The position numbers and the translations under genes are program-made. DNA of 64,000 nucleotides, taken from Tricholomella constricta (lineage: Eukaryota > Basidiomycota > Agaricomycetes > Agaricales > Lyophyllaceae). How positions within the stretch are numbered: the stretch's first letter is position 1; each line of letters begins with the position of its first letter. Positions 32,804 through 44,190 of the stretch are shown here, piece after piece. A model generated the notes under the pieces. It made no database searches, was not told the origin of the DNA, and saw only the letters and a program-made list of their open reading frames with translations. Where the stretch lies: contig JAACJP010000003.1 in the NCBI GenBank assembly GCA_013368375.1, forward strand, positions 992,001 through 1,056,000. Reading direction: 5' to 3'.

Positions 32804-35704
32804 TCAGAGCCCGGGCAAGTCCTGAATCGCCCCCGTGTTTCCCTCTTCTGTCTTGTGATGGAATTCGAAGATGTCGTCGCCGATGAGATAGGTGGCTCTG
32901 CCCATGGTGTTTGCTGTTGTGCAGTCACGCATCCAGTGTTCTAGATCACCGCATAGGATGCAGGCCTTGTCTCGAATTCGTTGTTGCTTTACGTCTTCAT
33001 CGATCTTCACCCAGGGGCGTGTTGACTTCTTGAACCCGAAGTTGTTGGCTTGTAGGGCCTCCTCGTCGTCCCATGCGATTTCCTGGTCTTGCGCCTTACC
33101 TTCCTTACCTGTGTCCGGGTCCTGGTCATGACTTTCGGCGTTCAAGCGTGCATTCCTGTTCCCTTGAGTCGTTTGCGGCGTCGTGCGGTTTGCGGGTCCG
33201 GCTGAAGGTCCAATCGGAGGTCGTGCGGAGGTGTTGGAGGCATTCGTGTTATTCGCCCAGAGGGGTTTGTAGGACTCTGGATTTTCTATACGATGTTCCC
33301 AGTACCTCCGGTCGATTTGAGTGATCAGATCTCGGTAACCTTCGTAGGTTTCAGGACTTGGTGCGATGGCTAGGACGTTGAGGATTCGTTGGGGGAGCGC
33401 TTTTCGCAGCGTGAATTGTAGCGCTACCCAGTTCCAGCCTGTTTCGTATGCTTCCTGTTCGAACTTGATGATGAAAGCTGTGAACTTTTCCCATTCCTTC
33501 ATTTTCAGTCGTGAGATGTTATTCTCGGCTTCCACCCTGGAGTTCGGTATGCCAAAGTGTGATCCCAATTCGTGTACGAACCCTTCGAACATTGGGTGTT
33601 GCGGGTTGTACATGAGTTGCAGGCGGAAGTAGTCCATGGCTCCGTCCTTTAAGTAGGAGCTCGCGAATGATACTTTCAGGTGGTCCTGTTCGTAGGTAAT
33701 CGCCTTGGCTTGAAACGTTACTAGGCATTCCGTGACGAAGGTTTTCCATCTCCTCGGTTCTTTTCCAGTGAAGGGGTCTGGTTTCCGGATGTCGGTTTTT
33801 GATTCTAGGTTTAGGAGGTGTCGGTACTGTTCCGGGGTCAGGTTTTGATTTGGGCCTAAGAATTGTTGTGGTGGAGGTGGGGGTCGTTGATGGTTTGCGA
33901 AGTGGCCTCCCCCTGGATTTCCGGGTGGGCCTCCTCCTCCTCCTCCTCCGTGACCTCCCCCTCCCCATCCTGGGCCTCCTCCTCCCCCTCCCGGACCTCC
34001 GGGGCCTCCAGGGCCTCCTGGTCCTTGTGGTGGTCCATATCCTCCGTGACCTCCTCCTCCTCCCAGACCTCCTGTTCCCCTGGGACCTCCCCCGTCTCCA
34101 CCGGGGCCTCCCTCTCCCCCTCCGTAACCTCCTCCTCCCCCTCCTGGTCCTCCGGGGCCGTTTCCCCATTGGGATCCTCTCAGGGTAGATGGTCCCGAAG
34201 ATCCCGGAGGTGGTTGGGGTTGTGGAGGTGGTCCGTTGTACTGAGGGATTGGTCGTCCTCCCGGTATTGGTGGGGCTGGTCTGCGGTTGTAGCCAGTTCT
34301 GTATTGTTCGAACTGGGGAAACTGTTGTTGGGTCTCTTGCCTTCCTTCGAGGATGTTTACGTTTTGACCGGGGCCGGGGTCCGCTCCGATTCCACGTCGT
34401 TCTCTTGGGGAGATTGGGCGTGGGCCTTGCGGTGACCTCCTGTTCTGATTCGCCAGGTGAGGTGGTGTTTGGCGCCAGTCTTCTCGTGTCTTTGGGGGTG
34501 CTCCTCCTTCTTCTCGGTTTTCTTCGCGTAATTCGTAGCTATGAACGTACGACAGCGGCGTTGGGATTCCTTGTTCCGACGGAGGTAGGGGAATATTCTC
34601 GGGTTCCCTCTGAGGAGCTCCTTCTTGCCTTGCGGAGGTCCTTTGTGGGCCTTGAAAACCCGAGTTTGGCCTGGAAAACAGTCCTTCAAAAGAGGGGTTC
34701 TCTTCGGGGATCCTTTGCAAATTTTGGGCTCCCCAGAATCCGAACGTCGGAGCTCTTCGAGTGTCCGCCCCCAGTGTGATGGTGGGTTCGAACCTTTCTT
34801 GACTGGGGGTTGCGTTTCCTTGGTTCATCCTCCAGAGTAGAGCCGAGGCTGACTGCGTATTGACGGTGCTCGTCGCTCGTGGAGGTTCCTCGAATCTCGT
34901 TTCGATTCTGGAGGGAATTGGTTCCTGAATTGGCATGTGGAAAGAATGTCCCGCACTTTGGGGGTCGGAGAATCTTCTTTGTTCGTTGGACGTCTGGATT
35001 TCTCCAGCCAGAGCGCGTAACCTTCTTTCGTTTCCCCCCATTTGCAGCAACACCGTCAGTTGTGGGGGCAGTCGATGGGCTTCGTGCAGTTGTACGGTCG
35101 ACAACACGAGGTTGGCCCATTGTTCTGGTGTCCTGGGTTGGTGGTCCATCCCCATGGTTTTGACCAGGAGCTCTTGCGCTTGGCGTGAAAACTCCTCTCG
35201 CGACATGCGGAGCTCGTATAGTATCCTCTCGTGGTCTGAGCCGTGTAGGAAGGGGTTTTGTTGTCAAGCGAATTGTCCCTGTCCCTCCTCCCGAGCCCTG
35301 TCCCTCCTTTGGAACATCTCCGGGTTCCTCAGTCTGTCATAGTACGACCCGGGAGTCTGATTACTTGATGGCGGAGGTCCCGAATTCGTTGCTGATGGTG
35401 GTAAGGGGGGATAGTTGGGGGTGGCAAGTTGGTAAGAGGGATTGAATATGTTTGAGGGGGTCCAGGGTAGGGGTCGTCGTGGGTCCTGACTGACTGAGGA
35501 AAAATCCCCCTCATGTTGGCCGGGTTGGAAGATCTGGTGTTCCAACCTGGACCTGTTGGATCCGAAAGTCCCTTGCATCGGAGGTCCTGTTGAGGCAGGG
35601 GAGGTTTCGAAAGGTGATGGTGAAGGTCTCCTTTGAGTGAAGGAGGGACCTTCGAAGTTTTGATAGCGGATGGTTGTGTTAGGCTCCACTATCGTCGAGG
35701 ACAT
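32804..35704 (-). pseudogene. Chromovirus gag with zinc knuckle (one internal stop)
   Basis: Gag forms the particle and binds the RNA. ATG at 35704 lies 30 nt after the 5' LTR. A TGA at 35264-35262 (reading GQFA-stop-QQNPF, where CGA fits) interrupts it; a later ATG at 35206 opens an 800-codon frame. A very Gly/Pro-rich stretch (about 33870-34200), with runs such as GGPGGPGGPGGGGGG, precedes the retrotransposon Gag core (YLKDGAMDYFRLQLMYNPQH, FIIKFEQEAYETGWNW). The C terminus has a CCHC knuckle, CILCGDLEHWMRDC. Pol starts 60 nt downstream in another frame, so pol expression needs a shift or re-initiation. Confidence 0.88.
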
Positions 35705-35721
35705 GTCCGGTGGGTGGGAGG

Positions 35722-35733
35722 ACCTCGATATTA
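35722..35733 (-). other. Chromovirus primer-binding site, self-priming type
   Basis: In element orientation the 12 nt immediately after the 5' LTR are TAATATCGAGGT. They are perfectly complementary to ACCTCGATATTA inside the same LTR (35988-35977). A TATA element (36023-36015) sits about 35 nt upstream of that LTR motif, so a transcript would begin with or near the complementary 12-mer. This is the geometry of Tf1-type self-priming, in which the RNA's own 5' end primes minus-strand synthesis. The complementarity is seen directly; the mechanism is inference. Confidence 0.75.
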
Positions 35734-36091
35734 TGTTAGGACTCTGCGTAGCACGTCGGTTACAGATGTACTCTGGAACCACCGAAGCGGACAGGCCTGA
35801 CGTCCGTCAAGGAAAACGGCCTTCGAAAGGATATTCGGAGGTCGTGAGCGTTGACGAAGGAGTTCACCGGAGCTAATTCGATCGAACGAGCTCAGGTGAT
35901 ACGAGTGTGAAGCCAAGTATATTGAGAAAGAGAGATAGAAACGAGAACGAGAACGGGAACTGGTCTTAACAAATGGTAATATCGAGGTGAAGAGTCCGAA
36001 AAGAAAGTGGTGCCATATATATACAGTAGACGTGCGTGGGAAGGCGTAGTGGGTGTGAAATTAGGGGGGGTCGTTAGGGCCGGTCGTGACA
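35734..36091 (-). repeat. Chromovirus 5' LTR (right copy)
   Basis: 358 bp, TG...CA ends, flanked outward by GTTGG (36092-36096). It carries a TATATATAT element at 36015-36023 reading toward gag, and the 12-mer complementary to the PBS at 35977-35988. It is the promoter-bearing copy for gag-pol. Confidence 0.95.
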
Positions 36092-36096
36092 GTTGG

Positions 36097-37196
36097 TTTC
36101 ATTTCTCCTGTCTTCCTATTTCTTCCACTACCATGTCATGTTCGCTCCCTTCTGACATACTGGCCGGCTTGCGAGAGGACTGGCTGCACTGGCTGGCGCT
36201 GCCGCGCGATCTCCACCTGGACAAACACATTCCGGTGCTGGAGGACTTGCAGGCCGGTCTGCGTCGCTTACACCAGCAGGTGCCGGGGCCTGCCAGGGTG
36301 GTCTGGGAATCCAAAGAAGAGGCAAAGCACATTATTTGGGAGATGGTCCAGTGCGACCGTGTGTTGGCGACGTGTTTTCTGATTTTTCGCCCCCTTGGCT
36401 ATCCTTTGGTGAGTTCTTGTTTGTCTGGGAGCTGGGTCGTGGTTGACATGTCTGGCAGCCGCCTCCACCTGAGCACTCCACTTGTTGGGAAGTGGCACCT
36501 GTTCCTCCGCGATGCAAGCAGACATGATGGGTCATGAAGGTGAAGGCGGTGCCGGCGGTGAATATGGGTGAGGGGGGGCTGACGAGTCTGGTGGGCAGAG
36601 AAGGTGACTCGGGCGCACGGGTGGTTTCTGTAGCACCGGACATCAAGGGCTTCACTGTGGGAGGTGCGGGTAGCCCTCCATCTCTGCTGCTTGTCGAGTC
36701 ATCACCGCCGTTGGCCGATCACCAGCCTTGTCCCCAGCCACGGCCAAAGGGTCAGACAAAGGACAGCTTGTTGCGTTGTGTGGAGCATGAAGCTGCCAAT
36801 GTAGCATCGCGGATGGCGGAGGAGGTGTAGTTGGCCGAGAGACACCACAGTGCGTCATCAGCAGGTGAATCAGTACATCTTCTGCGGTTCTTCTTTTTTT
36901 CTTTTTGATTTGTGGTGCTTAACCATGTTTCAGGAGGTGACGCTGCGTCACTCGATGTGTAGGCAGAGTGAGCGGTGGTCCTGTGTTACCACCGTCTTCT
37001 GCCCTGTCAGTGCTAGGCCTCTGACTTCATTTGCAGGCAGGTTACCGAGGGTCGAGGTCATCATCCCGCCTCTCAACTTCAAGCATAAACGGGCAATGAG
37101 CCCTGACGAGTACACAATGGTGGACTTGACAAGTCCACTGTCCAAACAATGGAATTGGGATAGATCGAGCCGGAGGCTTGATTTAGAGGGGGAGAG
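36097..37196 (+). pseudogene. Gag-like relic next to an LTR (pre-insertion locus of the chromovirus)
   Basis: Sequence resuming after the chromovirus. An ATG at 36133 opens MSCSLPSDILAGLREDWLHW with helical LDKHIPVLEDLQAGLRRLHQ and EEAKHIIWEMVQCDRVLATC, about 135 residues, then stop. A second piece near 37075-37195 reads HKRAMSPDEYTMVDLTSPLS. Nothing matches a named domain. The purine-rich GATTTAGAGGGGGAGAG at the end, followed by an LTR-like sequence, suggests an internal region of a small LTR element. The identification as gag is weak. Confidence 0.35.
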
Positions 37197-37389
37197 TGTA
37201 GTGGGCATTACCAAATATGGTAGTGATCATTGTTTGTTCTTATTTATTTCTAAAGGTGCTGGCCATATATAGCCAGCACCTCTGTATTATATAAAGGAAG
37301 ACTTAGACATACACCTATACTACACACAATCCAAACAGTGGTTGTGTTTAGCTTGGAGTGATCTTTCTAAGTCTACTCCAATCGTTACA
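37197..37389 (+). repeat. Putative short LTR (193 bp)
   Basis: Starts TGTAGTGGGCATTACC, ends CTCCAATCGTTACA, contains a TATATAAAGG box (about 37291) and follows a polypurine tract. The size suits a Copia or TRIM LTR. No second copy is present, so the boundaries are tentative. Confidence 0.5.
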
Positions 37390-38340
37390 CCATTCCGGCG
37401 TCAGCCCGAAAAGTGCACAGCACTCCAAGGGGGTGTCACATGTGACATTCCTTATATAGGGTTAGTGAGTTAGTCCAAGCCACCAGGTCCTTAAAAAAAA
37501 AAATGACATCAGTTAAAAGGGACTTGTCTTTGGCCCGGGACCAGACCTGGGCTTGTGTTTCGAGAACTGCTCAACATCTGAAGGTATATAGAGCACTAGT
37601 TTCAAAAATATTGCTTGATAAGGGCGTGGGAAGTTCAGGGTCCTAGGTGCATTGAAAGTCGCAACATGGTTTCTTAGTATATGGACCCACTGCAAACCAC
37701 TTCTTTATTGTGGCAACATTTCAGGATGCTTACTATGTTTACTATTCTAATCTGACAATCATGTATACTGTTCCAAGTGTAATGCACAAGTCAAAGATTT
37801 TAAACAGAGGTTTCATTCATACCTTGGTGATTGTCAAAGTTTCAGCTTCAGAAGTGTACAGCTTGAGCACTGCATAACTGGTTGGGTCTGTGAGGTATGC
37901 AACAGGGAAATGTGGAGGAGCGACAACATTGAGAATGATGTCAACAACAACAGTCGGGTGATCGGACCGTGTGCCGGACTGCCTTATTGGGTAATTAGTT
38001 CCCAGCAATAGTTAGTTAGTCCAGGAGATTCTCCCGTTAAAAAAAAATTCGACCCTATATGCTTAATTTTTTTTCCGACACCCCCTTGCAGCACTCACCC
38101 ATGCTGATCTCCAGTTTGACTTCATCAAAACATCTGAAGATTGTATGCCCCTCGACCCCGCCGCTCCTTTCTCATTATTTAAAGGCTTCCTAATCAATTT
38201 TATTATCACAGTTCGTGGCCTCTAAAATTACTAGTCTTTTCTTTCGCACCCGCTGCTTGCCCCTTCTCTGTTTTACCATTTTGTTATACCTTTGTCGTTT
38301 ACCTTTACTTCGCCATTCGCTCCTTGCCGGTACACAATAA
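37390..38340 (+). repeat. DIRS-like leader fragment (second copy of the 8.2-8.7 kb leader)
   Basis: GGCGTCAGCCCGAAAAGTGC and, after the MITE, GATCTCCAGTTTGACTTC and ATTATTTAAAGGCTTCC match 8190-8700 closely. Comparison shows that the copy at 8.2 kb carries a solo LTR and this one carries a MITE, at different points. Only the leader is present here; no coding region follows. Confidence 0.75.
37426..38088. mobile_element. hAT-type MITE with 8-bp TSD
   Basis: 663 bp with inverted ends CAAGGGGGTGTC, then a shared TATAGGGT further in, and a perfect 8-bp duplication CAGCACTC (37418-37425, 38089-38096). The empty site is visible in the related sequence at about 8210. No coding capacity. Its ends differ from the triplet-core elements, so it is a second hAT-like family. 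Confidence 0.88.
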
Positions 38341-38871
38341 TTCCCAACCAAGTACTCAATAATTTATAAATATGGGGGGCCGTTTCAGTGGTCCTCCGGT
38401 ACCCGCTACTTCCTGTCGCGCCTCGTGGTCTCCCTTGGTGCAGGTCTATCATCGCTGCCCTCCATCACTCCCATCTCTCCCCAGATCACCTTGGAAGCTA
38501 CGCACGCAGAGGCCGAGTTCCGTCGCATAAAATGGAACATTGGTCAGCATAAGGGATAGTGATGTGACCCGAAGCACGTGACACGCGACACGGTGGGGGT
38601 CTAGATATTAGAATAGACATTTTTCATGGCCATATGCATGGGGCAGGCCAACATTCAATGAGATAGCTATCAATGATTCAAGCATGTATTTCAAGTGTGA
38701 GTAGCCGAACCACGAAACAATGGTGTGGTCTTGATGCGTGACTTGTTGATAAACGTGACGGACGTGTCTGCCTCGTTGACGGCCACCGTTGTTTGTTGGC
38801 AGGCATTCTGCCTCTTGTCTCCTTCTCCCATTTTCTCCTATCACCATCTCTTATCTCTTTCTTGTTATACC
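38341..38871. other. Spacer between repeats and DBF4, no gene seen
   Basis: The first part decays from the DIRS-like leader. I see no conserved frame. The last 150 bp should hold the DBF4 promoter and leader; a pyrimidine-rich stretch (CTCCTTCTCCCATTTTCTCC) lies just before the ATG. Confidence 0.4.
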
Positions 38872-40857
38872 ATGGCTACCCTCAATCGTCCTCCCCTCAC
38901 AAATAGATCCCACCAGTTTCCTTCAACTGTATCTCCAATCAAGTCTCAAAGAACAGCCTCGGGCTCCAAGCGACCTCGATCGCCAGAGCCTTCCGCAGAC
39001 CCATCTGCATTCCACCCAACATCCAAGCGCGTCAAGGCTGCCATGGACCCTTCTCCTGCACCCAAGGCGCGAGATCGACTCAGGGAGCGCAAACATGTTG
39101 AACGAGAACAGCAGAAGGCAGAATTCAAGGAAAAATATACTCGAGCTTTTCCTAGTTTTACCTTTTACTTTGACGAGCTGAACTTGGGCTCTGTGGCATT
39201 GGACACCTACGAAGAAATGATCGAGGAGCTTGGAGGGGTGAGTACTCCATCCGCGCCTTCGTTTATATTGCTTATCCACTGATCTTTCCAGAAAATCGTC
39301 AAATTTCTGGATAGAGCAGTTACGCATTTTATCAGCAATCGTCCAGATGCTACCCTCGTCGTGTCAGCCGACAAAGAGAACCACCCAAAACCTGGAGTTG
39401 GCCTGAAGAGTCCGATCAAACTCAAAGGACGGTAAGTGACGACTGCAGGCGCTATTAAAGCCTCACTGACCACAATCTTTCTAGAGTGATTGAAAATAGC
39501 GATCACAATAACAGTGTTGCGTCCTCTACGACCCTTATATACAAAGTTTGGAACACCACCAAACTTGAAAGTGTTCTTACGCGACTTCTCGACCCACCCA
39601 CCGCATCTACGTCCACCGCGCCGTCCACTGTAAAGAAGCAAGTACCATCTCTTGCGCGGCTCTTGAAGTCAGAGCAGATCCATGGAACGACGGAACGCGA
39701 TCCCACTCAGAAGCGATACGACTACAAGTACTTCGCCCGTGGCAGCAAGTTTGTTCTCATTGAAGACCTACGCCACGAATTGGCTACCATCGCCGCACAT
39801 GAATACCCTGTCCCCAAGACACGAGAGGGCGCTTTAGCGAAGCCTCCGTGGCCTGTCCTGTATTGCCATCCACAAGCCCGAGGCCCCTTCATTGCCTTTG
39901 ACGAGAAAGAGAAAAGACGATGGGAGAAAGTTCAAAGGGCCGAAGGGGAACAGAAAGCAGAACGGAAGGAGTACAGCAACAAAATTAGGCAGGCAGAGTT
40001 TATGAAGAGGAAGGCGGAGGCGAATATGCACGCAAAGCGGTCCGGGGATTTGAGGCGATCCGTATCGATGAATAACCTCCATCGTGCCGCCCGTAACGAT
40101 GAATGCTTTCTCGATCTTGACGGTGACGGCGACAACCTGGACTCAGCTGTTGCTTCAGGCTTTCTGGCCTCCGGAGCTGCCGGATATATGGCCGCCTCTG
40201 GAAACAGTGTCAGCATCACGTCCACGATAGGCACTACGTCTACCGCCGGCTATACATCTAGAGCTTTTCAATTGCCTTCATCCGTCAGCGCTCGTACGAA
40301 GTACGTAACCACATCTCGCAGACTCACATCCACTGCAGCGGATAAGGAGAACAAGGCGCCTTTGATGGGACCTCCCGCGGTCATCCCTGAGCGGCAGCCT
40401 CTCTTGAGGAAGAGTCGAAGCACGAATACTCTTAAGCTTCCGAAGAGGGAGGAGGGCAGTAAACCGGGTTATTGTGAAAGCTGTCGTATAAAATTCGACG
40501 ATTTTAAGGCTGTAAGTTATGCTTTGGCCACTTCTTCCTTCCAGTTACTAAATGAACGTCTGCGTATAGCATATTGTTGGGCGCAAACATCAACGATTCG
40601 CCACAAATGATGCCAACTTTCTGCAGCTTGACTGTGTCCTTGCTCGCGTTCAGCGACGAACCAAAGCCGATGTGCTTGACGCCCGTCTGAAGCGAGAGGA
40701 GACGCGTAGGTACCATTGCCGCGGCGGCCGTCACGGAAGTGGAAGTTCTTCCGATAACCCCGAGTCACCTCTCCTCATGGGCCGGACCTTCCAGTATGGT
40801 GTACATGAGGACTTCGACATGCAAGGGGATTCTGACAGAATCTCGGACTGCGATTGA
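38872..40857 (+). CDS. DBF4: DBF4/Dfp1-like regulatory subunit of Cdc7 kinase
   Basis: Dbf4 binds and activates the Cdc7 (Hsk1) kinase that fires replication origins by phosphorylating MCM. Exons 38872-39237, 39292-39431, 39485-40511 and 40570-40857 join in phase (GT-AG introns of 53-58 nt) to about 606 residues. Motif N is a BRCT-like segment (FTFYFDELNLGSVALDTYEE, KFLDRAVTHFISNRPD). Motif M contains SKFVLIEDLRHELATIAAHE and WPVLYCHPQARGPFIAFDE. Motif C is the Dbf4 zinc finger GYCESCRIKFDDFKAHIVGR followed by KHQRF, a C2H2 finger split by the last intron. An N-terminal Ser/Pro/Arg-rich region follows the start. The order N-M-C is diagnostic. It is expressed away from the repeats to its left. 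Confidence 0.9.
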
Positions 40858-43800
40858 TCTCCGATACATACCATTGACTTTCACGTTTATTTTACTCCCA
40901 CACTTGTAGCATAGTAGCATGTCATACAGACGAAGATGTCATCCATAGCAGACCGATGCTGACATGGCATTTGACAATGGAATACAGATTTTGGATTTTA
41001 CATTGTTGATGTATCACAATCATTTAGAAGATTTTTCGTCACATCCCAGACGCACCTGCTAGACTGCACTCTCCACGATGTCGCTCGACTTCGCTCGTCA
41101 GGTCTTTCTCCTCTGGGTGGCACGTAGGTAATCTAATTCATGAGATTCCGGATATCACAGCGGCACTGGATTGCTTATGTGCGCAGCATAAGATTGATGC
41201 CATGCGGACCCCGCTTGTTCTTTTTCGGGACCGCTGCGGGTAACACTTCCATTCATTCATACAGCTAAATAATCCATAACGATACAAATAGGCGCGCAAC
41301 GCGACGCGACGCCGTCGTCTGAACTTGGTCTGAACTGAGCTGCTCTGCTTCTGGAATTTCCGATGGGTTCTCTGATGGCGCTTATATTACTTGAGCCTGG
41401 AGACTGGCTATGTAGTGCGACGAAAGGATGGAGGCTTTTTGTGTCCTCTCGGGACAAGAGGATGTATCATGATCGACGCTAAGTTGATTGACTGAGAGGT
41501 TCGAAAATATTCAATGGGACTATATGTATCTGATAGGACCAGGAGCCAACACGCCTGTCAATTCCTTTGCGTAAATCATGGAAGAGATGGAGATGCCGCC
41601 GAGCTGGATGTCTCGTTTTGCCCTATGAGCCAGACAATCACGACGTGTGGTGGGTAAGTTTACAGTAGAAACATAAGAATTTTTAGAGTCGGGACTTGCC
41701 AATATAATATCCACTAAGTGATGTCGAATGGCTCTGACTGACTTTTTATGCCGTGGGCAGGTACTGTAAGAGAGACATTTGGAAGCAATTATATGGACAG
41801 TTGACCTCTTCTTGCAGAATACTGCGCAGCTGCAATCAATCAACTTGAATGGCGTGTTCGATCTACCTTACGCCAGGAAGAGTGCACCACTGTCAGCATC
41901 AGGCTTCGTTTTGCCGGCAACTTGCAAGCAACTTGTCAAAGATGAACAATTTGGCGCCGTATAAAGGATGTTTTATTGAATTCGACCAATCGGCGATAAG
42001 TTGAATGTCTGTGAAGAATGTGGACTTACCGAAAATGGTCTGCTTCGATAAGACAGGTGCTTGCGTCTGAATCCCCGAAATCCTCGCGAAGTCCAATCTT
42101 AGCGGAGCAGCTATGTAAGATCAGGTGTGACATCGTGATGGAGAATATCCGAATCAGAATACCATGGACGTACTTGACGAACTCATTTCAGTCACACAGG
42201 CTGGCTAACTGTGGGCCATCATGATCAAGGCAAAAACCTAGGCGTTCTGTTGAGTGAAATAATCCACATACTTCGGAAAGATAAGAAGAGCAGGAATCAC
42301 CTGTCAGATGTACATTGTGAAAATAAATAAGGAGCGTGAACTTCGTTCGATCAAAAATACCGGAGGGGGTGAAAGAATACCCTGCTAATCCTTATGCCAA
42401 TCAAATACTTAACAGGGTAAAATAACGACGAAAGAATGACTTCTGGAGCACCTCACCTTACAAATTTTGGCCATAGATCAGGGCATACCTTCCGCCAACG
42501 TGAGAGATGAGTCTGGGAAAATTCTTGTTGCAAAGAAATGGATGGTGGCAAGAATTACCTAACGCAGGGTACCGTATGACGGTGCAGATCACTAAGTGAC
42601 CATTACTTTGGAACAAACAATATGCTACACTCATTTTTTGTTCTTTTTCTTATTCCTCTTGGGAAAATGCAGCATTTACCGATAGCTATCGATCCCCAAG
42701 AGCGATTTTTATTTAAGTGAAAACTGAGGAAGATACAAATTTTGGATGGTCACAAATTGGGACTGGGGTAATTACTGGTCATATGCCTATGCTACGTGGT
42801 CGGGAATGCGGCTATGGGACTTACATTTGGTGGAACTGAAGTTACAGACATATGACTGAGCATCTTGGGCCCCCATACCCTCCCGGTATGCCTGCATCCA
42901 CCGAATCATGCCATGCTCCCACCTGCGAATAGGTTTGATCGGAATCGTCGCCAACGCTTTCAGGAGTGTCTTGAATGTGTAATCACAGTTTTCGCGGAGA
43001 TAACACTTGACCATGCCCCAGAAGAACTCGATGAAATTCACTTCAGTATAGGTTCTTGAAGTACAGGACTACAATCCGGGGCTACTTAGTGTTGTAGAAC
43101 ATTGGAATGGGCAGTTTGGAGGGGCTTGCTGAATTTTTTTTTTGGCACCCGAAATTGGGACTTGTTCCAAAGTGGTGAGTTGGTGACCGCACCATAGTTC
43201 AATGAGAAAAAGATCGGATGATCGCCGCCAGGAAAAACAATGAAATGTGCAACTATGTTAGAATTCTGCTTAATGGTGGCTAGTAATTGACCGCAATGAA
43301 TATTCCAACACTTGTGAAACACAGGCGGAGGGAATAAATGTCAGGAAAAGGTACATACAGTACAACATTCTCACCTTCCCTCTTGGTCATTGGAAGTTCT
43401 TTGTTCGGATATAACCGGATGGCACTGACAGATCCTTCTTGCTGAACTACGTTCACCATATTAGGCAATCCCTCGGTAAACTGGAAGTTCGGCATGGCTC
43501 ACTGAACCACATCGAAGTCAGAGGCGGCGGTAAGCGCCCATGATGACTTATCCGAGTCAAGCTCTTTGGGTAAAATGGGTTTCCAACTTGTCAAGCAATT
43601 GTACGCGGAGTTTGTATGCATAGAGCGACACTCAACGCCGTGTATGAAGTTCGAAAACGCTGGTCCTGGGGGATCATCTTGAAGGTATGTTTCTTGGAAA
43701 ATTACTAGGATTTCTGAGCGCCTGGGTTCAGATTATCATACAAGTCGTTGTTGCCGCCTGTTGAGATGTGTCTAAATTTGTCATCGAGATATGATCGGGG

Positions 43801-44190
43801 GTCACTGTCACGTCACGGTAATTCAAGTTCTAAGTAGGATCAGGTTCCGAGTCCTTGTTGTCATCCCTCTTTCACAGCATATCTACCGAAAAGCAGCCCG
43901 CGTTCCAACAAACCTATTCTATAGGTATGGGGCCATCTTGACGTTAATCTCCAAGCGTTATCTCATCTTCTGCATGAGACCGCATTTGGAAAGCACAAGA
44001 ATCTAGTTAGTTTGCTTGCCGCGGCTTTTACCTCAGCCCCTCGTTGCGCATTTCTGTTCGGAGGTATGGATCTCTTCCTTTCATCGGAAAGCGAAACTCC
44101 GAGCCATTCACGACTCCTATTTTTCTTTACCTTGGTTAATTACATAGGCACGACTCATTTTCAAAAAAAAACACTTGAGGTGTTGTCAAG
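40858..44190. other. Gene-poor interval with a degraded transposon
   Basis: Apart from the transposase tail at 42787-43041 I see no coding sequence. The interval is moderately AT-rich with short open frames lacking motifs. It separates DBF4 from the zinc-cluster gene. Confidence 0.5.
42787..43041 (-). pseudogene. DDE transposase C-terminal relic
   Basis: The frame reads MNFIEFFWGMVKCYLRENCD, YTFKTLLKALATIPIKPIRR, and MIRWMQAYREGM...KSHSRIP. It strongly resembles the tail of a basidiomycete DDE transposase family (CN-IE-FWG-K-Y-REHCDY-F, then a MDAYR-GL segment). The Asn-Phe-Ile-Glu would be the last catalytic acidic residue. No matching N-terminal part could be read further right (43050-43500), so it is a fragment. 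Confidence 0.55.

Larger units (their letters stand above)
14603..36091 (-). mobile_element. Ty3/gypsy chromovirus, nested with hAT-like and CACTA-like insertions
   Basis: Both LTRs (14603-14960, 35734-36091), the 5-bp duplication GTTGG (14598-14602, 36092-36096), PBS, PPT, gag, protease, RT, RNase H, integrase and chromodomain are present on the minus strand. The span is 21.5 kb; subtracting the hAT-like insert (15517-17503) and the CACTA-like insert (17956-26917) with their duplications leaves about 10.5 kb, long for a chromovirus. The extra length is an ORF antisense to pol between integrase and the 3' LTR. The LTRs differ at 4 of 358 positions, all transitions. The element has stop codons in gag and pol and a mutated RT active site, so it is not autonomous now. 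Confidence 0.93.

Noticed and set aside
31196..32886. Plus-strand frames opposite pol, up to 241 codons
   Set aside because: Shadows of the pol frame on the other strand, Ser/Val/Phe-rich with no motif; not part of the antisense ORF, which ends at 28134.
33799..34779. Plus-strand frames opposite gag
   Set aside because: Mirror images of the Gly/Pro-rich Gag region.
36133..36537. Host gene with a 135-residue helical protein
   Set aside because: It sits between the chromovirus and an LTR with a polypurine tract and stops abruptly, so a retroelement gag relic is more likely than a host gene.
43086..43495. Minus-strand frames upstream of the transposase tail
   Set aside because: No transposase motifs could be read; they were not joined to the 42787-43041 relic.
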